Shown one piece after another: positions 41,100 through 51,141 of a stretch of 64,000 nucleotides of DNA. Each line of letters begins with the position of its first letter. Position 1 is the first letter of the stretch. Made by a program: the position numbers and the translations under genes. Source of the DNA: Climacium dendroides (lineage: Eukaryota; Streptophyta; Bryopsida; Hypnales; Climaciaceae); NCBI GenBank assembly GCA_950106755.1, contig OX467086.1, positions 28,910,001-28,974,000 on the forward strand. The letters run 5' to 3'. The notes under the pieces were generated by a model. That model had not been told where the DNA came from. It did not search any database and was given only the letters and a program-made list of their open reading frames with translations.

Positions 41100-42810
41100 A
41101 AACAATCCTATTGGTTTAAACTTAGAGAGTTCCAGCCGGCCCGCCGGCCGTCCCAAGTATAAATGGAGCCCTGATTGCGGTAAGGTAAGGTGAGGTGAGG
41201 GACTGTAGCTTCCCAACGGCGCTGCTCGCTCAGTGCATATTTCAAAATGGCTTGGCCTGGCTCGCTGCCCGGGGACGCGGGAAGACTAATGCGGAGGCAG
41301 TGAGTGCGCCGAACGTGCGAAACTCAAGCTCGAATAAGTTAATGTAATTTGAATCGCAGCGGACACTGTCCACAGATGGCTGTTGGCTCGAAGCATTGCA
41401 CGTGTCGGTCGGAGCGCGGAAACACGGATTGCCTGCAGGACTGCCCGCAGTAAGCTGGCCTTAAGTTAGCCTAGAGAGGTTTTGAGCGAGCTGGAGAAAT
41501 TGGGGAGAGACGAAGGACGGATCACGGATGGACGGACACTCCGTGGGGGTGATCAATATTCTTGGATCTTCTTCGCATGACTTGGACGGCGGACTGGAAA
41601 AGGTCCATGGGTTGTCTATGGAGGGCCAGCCAGGCCAATATGATAGTCAATCAGGCAGTTGTCAGGAAAGGTGCAGAAGTGCATAGTGGATACAACATTT
41701 GCTTTGTCGCTAGCCAGACTCATTGATTGCATGCCTGCCTGCAAATGATTCTCTGGCACAGCTTGGCTTGGGCTCTTCTTCACCGTGTATCCAACACTCA
41801 TAAGTTCGATTCTTAACCTATCGCCAACACGGATGCTGTTGCTGCTACTGCTGCACCGAGCAAGGTATCGAATTTCTTCTGTTCTGGAGCTTCCACCCTA
41901 GCTATTGCTTATTTCCTGTTTGGTTTCGAAACTTTTCAAGTGGAGGTGATTATGTTTTGAATCAATCCTGTGCTACGCTGCTCGTTTCGGGGAGTAGCTT
42001 CTCCAAAACCTACTGTTAATGCGGCGGGTGTTTGACTTTCCTAACTCGATGCTCTTGCCGCTCCGTTGCCTGCTGTGTCTCTCCTTCTGCTACTAGCTCC
42101 AATCTTCCTTCCTTGTCTCTCTTACGTCTGCCAGCGGAGGAGGGAGCTGTGGACGGTACTGGGCTTCGGCCATTGCTCGGAGTAGCTAGTGTTGGAGTTG
42201 TACGCTGTAGTCAATTTGTCGACTCTCTGGGATAGTGGTGCCAATACAGGTAGTGTGAGCGTTGAAGTTGGTCGCGCACTTGGAGTGAACAGGCTTGCAG
42301 TGCACATTGCAGCCTCCCGTGGTTTCCTAATCCGTTGTTGTTCTTCAGCTATTCCAGCTCGTTTGTGTTTCTTAGAGAGAAGTGTGATTGTTTTGCTCCA
42401 GCTCCGTATCGGAGTAGGTCGTAAACGAATTTCGTTTCATTTCTGTGGTTCGACAGGTTGTTCCTAATTTCTTGCTGAATGTAGAATGTCACGCGGCCCT
42501 AAAAGTTCTCTTTTTTAGGGTTTTGGTTGCTCGTTGTCGTTGCCACAATCATCTCATTCGTCCTTTCTCTTATGTTCCGTCTTGAAAATCGTGCAGTGAG
42601 TCACTTTTATTCGACGATCGAGAGCCAAGTTGAGGGATCCAGATGCATAATGTAGCCTGAGAACAACTCCTTTTATGAGTTCACCTGCTCCTTCAGCCTC
42701 ATTTGTAACTACCGGTCAAGAATCAATGTCAAGCCTGTGTTAAATTTCGAAGAATCATTTTTGGATTCCAGGGACGTGAAACAAGGAGGATTTCACAAGT
42801 TCTGTTGCAC
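41100..42810 (+). promoter_or_regulatory. Promoter / 5' UTR region of the ANF-type receptor gene
   Basis: GC-rich, apparently unique sequence leading into the receptor gene. It probably contains promoter and 5' UTR, perhaps with a 5' UTR intron. At 41833 an ATG opens a Leu-rich hydrophobic stretch before a donor-like AAG|GTATCG (MLLLLLLHRAR), an alternative signal-peptide exon that I cannot exclude, but the exon at 42811 already supplies a good signal peptide. Confidence 0.35.
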
Positions 42811-45800
42811 ATGATGGAAAGAACTAGGGACCACTGTGTTTTCGCTCTGTTCGTAGCAGTCTTATGCCTGTGCTTGAGAGATGGAAGAGCTCAGAAAGCA
42901 AACTACAGCTTAGGTTTTCTGGCGCCTTCACCAGATTCCGTCATTCCCACTAGCCTATCCATTGAATGGTGAGTTCCATTTCTTCTACATCAAAACCATG
43001 AATCTTGACCTAGTTCAATTGAAAGTGGTAATGCTATACCTAACTGATTGTGTTCGAGTTACTGATAGAGTGATGGGTCTCATGTACTGCTCACGCTTTT
43101 CCTCTTCCAAGCTCCATAGAAAAAACTGAAAGAAATTGAATGCTGGTACTCGTGGGTGGTCCTGCATTCAGGAATTCTGCATTCACGGTGGCTCTAGAGG
43201 TGATGAACTCCGAACGAACCAAATCGTATCAGCTGATTCAGAATCGCCGGAACACCGAATGTGACTGGCAAATGGGGGATATGGCTGCTGAGACCCTTCT
43301 TCGGCCGACCATAGTTCCCCCACTGATTGGTGGAGTAGGCCCTGCTTGCTCCGATGCAGCCATGTCAGCTGGTCGGGTTTTTGTTGAACATTCTTATCCG
43401 CTTGTTTCCTTTGCTGCCACTTCAGAGAGCCTCTCCAATCGAGTGAATTTCCCAACATTTTTCCGCACAGTGTAAGCTTTAATTCCGTCTGGACTACTAT
43501 TCTTACTCTTAGGACATTGGACACATGAATCTTAGTGTGTTCCACTGTGGTCTACAAACGGAGCGTACAACAAAAGCTTCATTGGCCTTGGCGTTAGATC
43601 AACCAAGAATCGCCTTAAATGCTTGCCCATTCCTAATCTCCGTTGGAGCCTTTTTCAATCAGATTGGGACAGGACTCGATGGAACTGATTGTGTTTAATT
43701 GTAATTGCTTGGTGGTGATGATGGATCTGTCTTTGTCTTCCTATTGCAGTTTCAGCGACAAGTATCAGGCAGCAGCCATTGCTTCCAGTGTAAGTGTCTT
43801 CTCGCCACATTCCTTTGGTCGTGAGGAGTTGGTGTACATGCAATTGTATTTCTATTGGTGGATATGAGTTTTTGGTTTATCGTATGGTTTGTCAATCGAT
43901 ATAGATTTGCAGCAGGTGATTAGATATGTGTCATACTTATTTGTCACATTGCTTATGAGGGCCACAATCGAATACTTAATTCAGATTGCTAGCATCTATT
44001 TCTTTCCTCCAAAAATGGACATTTTGTTATTATTCATGGCTTGTCATCATTGTTGCGCTGTTTTCCTAACGTGAACTTGATCTCAGGTGGCGCAATTGAA
44101 AATCAAGCGTCTCACTCTGCTGACAACTCAGCAGTACTACAGCATGAACCTGGGCATGAACATTGTTGACGTCAGTACTTTTCACTTGATATTATGTGCT
44201 GGTGCATCCATGCGTTAGTTACTGCAGTCCCACTCTCATCTTGGTCTTCAAAAGCATACAGGAATAAGTCGTCCTCGTTGGTTATCTCGGTTGGTTATCT
44301 AGATTCAACGGGGCGATGCAGTTGAAAATGTTACAGGTGTTCGTGCTACTGAGTCATGATTTCTGCTATATCATAGCTTTAATGCACTCATGAGCGTCTT
44401 TCTCCACTTGCAGGCGGTGGGTTCCTTGGCAACTGTAAATACATATCTTCTCCACTTGGGAGACAATTCAACTATTGACACTAATGAGCTTGCGGGTGTC
44501 CTTGATAAAGTTGGAAAGGATGAGTTTGTGGTCATGGCTGTACAACCAATTCAGGCCTATGATATTTGGAGAGCTGCTTATGGATTGGTACGAACTGGGT
44601 CTTGCATCAGGGTTTGTATACTGTGATGTAGATGGAGTGGAAGCAAACGTGATGTCTGCAACTCTTTTCTAATTTGTTATTCCTTGGTGTAACTGATATT
44701 TCTGTTGTCTTTGAGAATGTTCAGGGGTTTGAATAACAATACCTCTCTTCATGTACAGGACAGGGTAAGATTTCCATTTTGGTATTTCGGGACAGATGGA
44801 GTAACGGCTTTTGATCCTGCAGATACGAACGCAACAGGTGTGACTCTTTCGTCCTGACACACGTGTAACTATCAAAATTGAGAGGAAATCCTAATTAGCA
44901 AAATTTTGATGTTAATGATGTATTTCTCGTACTGAATTTCGAAGTGTTGTTGGTTTGTTGCAGATCCTAATTTGGTGAACTCCCTGCAAGGAGAAATTGG
45001 AGTTTCTCCACATGGTAGGTGTATTACGCAACCTTGCTTAGAGCTTAGAGAACGTTCCAATCTGTTGACAAAGCTGAAAGGTTCTGAATTTCTTGAAAGT
45101 TGCGGAAGCTGAACAACGTTACACTTAGGTGTCGTTATTCTAAGATTGACATGTTAAGTGTAACGTAGTGGCCCACAGGCTTATAGTATCAAGATGCAGC
45201 TCATGGGATGCCTGTCTCACTGTTAAGCCTCTTTAACTACAGAGAAATGTAAAGGTTATTTGTCAATGAAGAGATTTTACTGTGTCAAACAAGTTTGGTA
45301 TGACATACTCGAATCTTGACAACGGTTTCAGGTGGCGACATCTTCAACAACCCTGCTTGTGAGAAGTTTTACACTTACTGGAAAGCTAAAAATTATCCAG
45401 GCTTTCCTTCTGAAGGAAAAAATAGAACGCGTTCATACGTACCTCACCTGATTGACGCTGTGCAAACTTTCTTCTTCATTGTCGATGACCTCATCAAGGC
45501 AAATGTGAACGTCACCAAAGAGAATGTTTTTCGAGCACTGAATGGTTCCGGACCTGGAGCTGTAAAGTTTGAAGGCTGTACCGGCGTTGTCTCGTTTGAC
45601 CCTTCCACTGGTAGTCGAAGTGTAGCGGCAGAGGTCCCTACTTATGATCTAGTCTCCCTGACGCCTTCGTATTGGGAGGTGCGTCTCAATGAACTCTCCC
45701 CCTCATGTCGTTGCTTTTCCGAATTGCTCTCGACTTTAACTTGCACTTTCAGGAGGTTGCCTGTTGTTCCCTTCGGCTTAACCTGATAATTCTCTTTGAG

Positions 45801-46450
45801 AAGTTCGTTCTTCTCAATGCTCCATTGTGAACTCAGAGTTGGATCACAACACGAGACAGCAAGCTATTTGACGTTACAGAGTTTTCTGCTTCAAGAACGT
45901 GGACAAGATACTCTTATTGGAGATCTTTCTGAAAGTGGACACTTCATGTGCAGGTCAAGGGCGAGATAGAGAACGGCACTTTACGCAATTTACAGTTGCT
46001 CAAACGGCCTGGGAGCGAGTATTCCCCTAATTCGGTACGATATGCTTTCAATTCTGTAGTTGCCTTCGTTGTCAAATTTGTCTCTTACATATAGACTTGG
46101 GTTCTGTCGATGTCTGCACCAGAAGACTTTATTGGCAATTTTCGTTTATACATTCTTTTGTTGAAATGTTCACTCTCGTTTTGTAGACATATACGGGACC
46201 CAACCCAAATGGGATCTCGAGCAGAACCAAAGCTTGGATTATTGCCGGTACTCTCGTTGGTGCGGTCGCTCTGTTGGCTGTGGTGGCGGGCGCTGTGTAC
46301 TGGCGCCGACGGAAAAGGAACCACCCGGCCGTTCGGTCCGAATCTATGCGCAGAATTATGGACTTCGTGGGAGGGAGCAGTTTCCGCGGATCGGACAGCT
46401 TCAGGGGAGCGGACAGTTTCCGAGCCCCTGATCCGCATCAGGGAGGGTAA
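42811..46450 (+). CDS. Single-pass membrane protein with ANF-receptor (periplasmic-binding type 1) ectodomain
   Basis: Ten exons: 42811-42968, 43172-43471, 43750-43789, 44087-44170, 44414-44587 (or to 44611), 44759 (or 44764)-44837, 44964-45014, 45332-45678, 45954-46034 and 46187-46450. Total is about 525 residues. Residues 1-27 form a signal peptide. The ectodomain (28-~450) shows family landmarks: CDWQMGDMAAETLL, GVGPACSDAAMS, PLVSFAATSESL, FPFWYFGTDGV, VPHLIDAVQTFFFIVDDL, VFRALNGS and CTGVVSFDPSTGSR. Several N-glycosylation sequons are visible. One membrane helix is at about 454-477 (AWIIAGTLVGAVALLAVVAG), followed by WRRRKRN and a 40-residue cytosolic tail with three SFRG/SFR repeats. There is no channel, 7TM, kinase or cyclase domain, so it is not a GLR. 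The ligand is unknown; amino-acid-like ligands are typical of the fold. Exon 5 has a frame conflict, described separately. Confidence 0.8.
44578..44611 (+). other. Frame switch in receptor exon 5
   Basis: The frame encoding QPIQAYDIWRAAY is followed 10 bases later, one frame over, by YELGLASG, which is the expected continuation in this fold. Either the true donor is TTG|GTACGA at 44587/44588 and the homologous codons are no longer translated, or a 1-base insertion/2-base deletion (real or a sequencing error) lies between 44581 and 44589. In the second case the exon would end at 44611 and join an acceptor at 44763. Confidence 0.6.
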
Positions 46451-48992
46451 AGTAGCATACAATCGTGTGCACTGAGGCCACCGAATAGTCTTATCCAATT
46501 GCAGGAACGAACTTTGCATTGGGTTCTTCAGCCATGAATCCGCCGATGAGAACTGATTTCAAGTGGACTTGATTTCTTAATTACTCGCATCACTGTACTG
46601 TACAGTACAGAATATGGCTATGCTGGTCTGTACTGGTTAGTGGCTGAACTCAGAAACAGACACTATTGTCAAGGAGAAGTATCGGTCATACAAGTAGTGT
46701 GAAGTCTTCTACCTCTACAGATCGAAGTTGATTCCGTGAAATAGGCCCATTTTCGGAACTTGAAACTTGGTACCGCATGGACAATCTAGATTCCAAAGAC
46801 CAAGTGGCTTACTGCATTATACGCTCTTGCGTAGGATATATTGGGTTCTTCAGTGATAGAACCTAGACTTTTGAAGAGAAATAGTTTCAGAATCGTAAGG
46901 CCGGCAGCATCGAGGTTAACCAAGGTTTGGTGCTGACGAACCGCGGCAGTTACAGGTAGTCTGAGGAGGAACCCAATGCTCTGGTAGGTTGGAGGACCAT
47001 AGCAGTAAAGATGCTAAAATTCTACTCATTTTTGCTAATATAATAGATGAGGCCTGCCTGCTCAGTCTTCAATGCTGGTTATATAATTGCTATTGAATGG
47101 AAACAAGGTTCTCACAGAAACAACTACCTTAGTTGGATAAGCAGGAGCAGCTCTAAGTTAGCTAGGACCATGGAGAGTTGAATTGGTAAGACACTTGGAC
47201 GCCCAGTTGGATGCTCCAGGTTGACAGAAGTTCCAGACCCCCAGGGATAAATTTTCAAAGGACTGGCTCTAGGTGCACCAAAAAACGACTCTCATGTTTT
47301 GATTGTGTTCTTGTGTACTCATTCCATCAATCCGACCAGCGGAAATCATTTCATGCGGGAGCAAGTCGACACCGTGTTCTGAGGCAACATTGCTATTCGT
47401 GATCCCATACTAGCTCTCGTTAAAGAGACTCAGCGTCAGTCCGCCATGTGATTCACCATCTCCTTGTCGGGTCATTCTGAAAATGCAGTGTTGTTTTCAC
47501 AAAACTAAGACTCTTAATCTACTACAGGTGAAAAGAATCGGTGTTCATTCTCGGTCTGAAAACCACCAAATGAATGGAGAATTTGAATAGGCTGTAGAGC
47601 AAAGTGAGGATGATGAAACAAACAACAAATCTGAAAAAATAAGAGGTCTGAAACTTGCCTATAGTATGAACCTCAAATGAAATCTTTGCATCTTTCTACT
47701 CCTTTTGATTTGAATTCCGCTTCAGTCTGTGCAGGCATTTGAAGTTGATTCCACAGCCACATTTAATTTTTGGATATATTTCACTCCCATGGACACGATA
47801 CAGTGACAGTCTCGTATCATGTCATGTATCATAAACTTTGTATGACATTGTAATACTAACTGCGCATCTGTTGCAGTATTTGAAGCAATGTTTGCCAACT
47901 GAAGTTACAGTATGTTCTACGGAGAATTAAATAGGCTACAATTTGGGTGTTCGTGAGAATTGTGCACAATTTGGGTGTTCGTAAGAAAGGGTATGTTACA
48001 ACATCTCAAGAGCTTCCTCATACAAGTTATTACACTTTGTCAGCTGGTAATCTTATTTATGTTTGGACCAACACACACAATTCATGCTCTTCACTTATTC
48101 CAGCGATATGAAATTTGGGTCCCTCTGGATTTCTGTACCTGGTTAGTGAGGGTCAGCATCTCATGCCAAGTAAGGTACACGTGCCTATGACAGGCACATT
48201 GAGTGTTGCCATTAGAAAAAAAACAAAAAAAACAAACGGATATTTTCCATACAAAGACAAATGTGAGAAGTGAAGGAAGCAATTGAAATTTTATTTTTTG
48301 GACAAAGTATGAATTTGTTATGAATTTTTGAAGTGTGATGTCCATTTGGCCCAAAAGAATTTTTAGAGTACCCCAAATCAACAAAAAGTGTTTTCATGAT
48401 AGTCATCTTACCACCGAAAGCAGTCATAACATTTCCTAACATGGTTACAAGATTTTCCTAACATGCCCATGACATGAAGAAATAAAAAATATATTTTTAT
48501 GATGAATTTACACTAGAAAGGTATAAGTGTCCTATGACAGTCACTAATAACTCTGTAACCATCACCCAAGGCATGGATTATGGCCTCAAATCAATCTAAT
48601 GTAGTCCTAAGCCCATTTATTAAAAAAAAGTTTGCCATGGATTGATGTAAGACTCTAATGGGGTAGTTTCTTAAATGCCTATCATGGGTGGTTTGCTTGT
48701 CATAAGTAGGTTTACCTTAATTGGATTACAATTCAACAAATGTCTAATGCCAAAACTATTCTCCAAAATTATTTTTTCACTATACAAAAAATGTTATTTT
48801 TGAAAATACAATTTCACAAACATTTGGGCTTCTAATTCTATAATTACTTTTGACCAACCTTTCCCACCCACCGGGCACTATATGATTTCATAATTATGTT
48901 TTTCAAACATCATGATGGATCAAATTGGGGTGCTATTATATGAACATAGGAGATTGAGGGGTGCTATTATGTGAACCTAAAAACATGAGCGC
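46451..48992. other. 3' flank of receptor gene and intergenic sequence
   Basis: Holds the receptor 3' UTR and unique-looking sequence to about 48200, then AT-rich repeats. Open frames at 47211-47402 and 47960-48190 (+) have no recognisable domains and no splice-compatible partners. Confidence 0.4.
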
Positions 48993-49131
48993 ATGAGCTA
49001 GAAGACTATACACCTATGTTATAGGTGTCTATATTAGAAAAACTTTCCATGATTACAATGTAATTATGATGTAGGCATCTATATTATAGGTGTTCACATT
49101 ATAAACACCTCCAATGATTTTGATATATCTA

Positions 49132-49133
<2 letters not shown>

Positions 49134-49197
<64 letters not shown>
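49134..49197. repeat. (TA)n microsatellite
   Basis: About 30 TA dinucleotides inside the left terminal repeat of the element. The right terminal repeat has only a short 'atatatat' tract at the matching place (near 50290-50305), so the run expanded after insertion. Confidence 0.95.
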
Positions 49198-49198
<1 letters not shown>

Positions 49199-49304
49199 TC
49201 AAAGTTTGAAAGCTCGCATTTTTATGCTCACATACCAACACCATTGTGACTCCATCCACCCATTCGAAGACAAAACCCTATGATATACTACCTGAATTCA
49301 CAAA

Positions 49305-49415
49305 CAAAATGGAAGCAAGCCCATTGGGGGCAAAATTGTAGTGGTGGTGTACATTCAAGTTCTAAAATATATACCACCATTACAATTTTGTCCCAATGGG
49401 TTTGTTTCCATTTTG
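49305..49415 (+). repeat. Compact imperfect hairpin, about 45-bp stem
   Basis: Positions 49305-49352 pair with 49371-49415 around an 18-base loop. The mismatches I can see are mainly G-to-A differences between the arms, which on a plus-strand transcript become G-U wobble pairs, plus a one-base bulge near 49330. This is the geometry of a miRNA precursor or a young foldback MITE. It lies inside the larger inverted-repeat element. Confidence 0.75.
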
Positions 49416-50377
49416 CCCCAAATGGGGTAGTTTACCTCATATGCCCAAGATACCATATTTGGGTATTGATTGATCTTTGAAGTTATATAAAATCTTATTA
49501 AAGTATAATTTTTGGTAATTAATTATCTTTTAAATTCTATTTTAAACATCAGAGATCTGATTTTGGAAAAAAAAATCATGATTTCTCTATTAAAGATAAT
49601 GTCCATTGCAAATCTTGATATTGTAGTGTTAAAGGCTCTTGGAGATGAGCCATAAATACATTGGATTTTGAAGAAAGAGTCATAATGAAAATTAATTTTA
49701 AAAATTATAAAATAGATTTGGAGAAGGCATTCAAAATTGATGAGAAGATAGTAGACAACATCTAGAAGTAGTTTTGCAAGTAATTAACTTAACCCCTAAA
49801 GATACAAAAAGTTATTTAGAATTGACGATTTAAAAAAAAATCATTATAGAGCACTATTTGGAAGAATATTTTGGAAGTAATATACAAATAAAAGTTGTAG
49901 ATTTTGAATTTTGGATTCTATTTATTCAATTAGATTCACCAATGCCATCACCAATATTTTTTTCATAAATTTTGAAAAGGAAATTTCAAAAATCTTTTTA
50001 AGTTTGATTACAAGCAAAATATTATCATTTTGAGTACTTCTATTGGAATAGATTTGAAATGAGTTTTTCTTCACATAGTGATTTTTTTTGTAGTAATTTA
50101 GTTTTTCTTTAATCCATAACTACTTCCATTTTATTATTATTTTAAATATGAATATGATCTTTTTTATTTAATTTTTTTTATAATTATGTATTCTCAATAC
50201 ATTTTTCAACATATAGATTAAATTGCAAAAGTCATGGGACATATGTGTTTTCTTCTTCAATGGTGCTAGTATGTGAGTATGTGAGCTTTGAATATATATA
50301 ATATAGGTACCTACATCATAGAAGGTTTCTATAATATAGACACCTATAACATAGGTGTATAGTCTTCTAAGCTCATA

Positions 50378-51141
50378 GCAACCTTCTTTCTTCCTTAATA
50401 TGTTCAAAGACAAAACTTTGCCTTTGGAAAAGTCTATAAAAATCTTTTTTTTTTATTGAAGTTTAGGCATATTGAACTTGAAGATTTTAGCTCTAAAAAT
50501 TTGAGAGAATGTACTTGAACAAATCAACTAAAGGATACTAAGATTGAATTTGTTAAAGAATAAATATAGATGAAGATTTTAGTCTTGCTTTGGGGACAAG
50601 AATTTTCAAACAATTTTAGACCCAAAAATGTTGGATATAATATTTTAGGGATTAATGCAATTTTCACTCAATTTACCCCTTTTAAATTTTCTATGACTAT
50701 TTTGAGGTTCCACTTGGGCTAGATACCACTTGGGTTAGATGCCAAATACATTTTTCTTCCTAAAGAAATTTACTGAAAATTGTTTCAAGGAGTTTCAAGG
50801 AGTTAGCTTCCCCCCAAATGCAATCAGCTCTTTAAAGGTCGCCTCAAGAGCAGACTACCTTTCAGGAACATTTCGTCAGCGTATGTTTAGCTGGAGTGAT
50901 CAAAGCTGGGAGTGTCCTCCTCAATCTTCTTCGCCTCCGAATTTTCACTGTTACTGTTGCTGCTGCCCCTTTGCAGATCTGGTTTCTCGATTCATCGTTT
51001 TTCTGTATATCTCCATCTCGTCTCGTCATCACCATGTGATTCTTCTCGATGACGCTGCGTTTCCTTTTAGGGTTTTGTTAGGGTTTAGAGCCTTCAATTT
51101 CAGTTTTGCTCGTGCGCTGGGCGGGATTGCGTTTTGTCGTG
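50378..51141 (+). promoter_or_regulatory. Upstream region and 5' UTR of the crooked-neck gene
   Basis: AT-rich to about 50750, then GC-richer sequence with CT-rich tracts (50930-51050) typical of a plant 5' UTR, leading to the ATG at 51142. An open frame running 50739-51305 overlaps the start of the true CDS in another frame and is not a gene. Confidence 0.4.

Larger units (their letters stand above)
48993..50377. mobile_element. Non-autonomous terminal-inverted-repeat element
   Basis: The left end (48993 onward, 'atgagctagaagactataca') is repeated in inverted form at the right end (to 50377), near-identical for about 45 bp, then diverging but recognisable for about 150-250 bp ('gatgtagg', 'tctatattat', 'tcaaag' and 'accattg' blocks in the same order). 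The interior (about 1 kb) is AT-rich without a transposase frame. No clear target-site duplication was seen next to the ends. Confidence 0.65.

Noticed and set aside
46085..46519. 144-codon minus-strand frame over the last receptor exon
   Set aside because: It is the antisense shadow of the exon coding for the membrane helix and tail, which is supported by splice phase and hydrophobicity.
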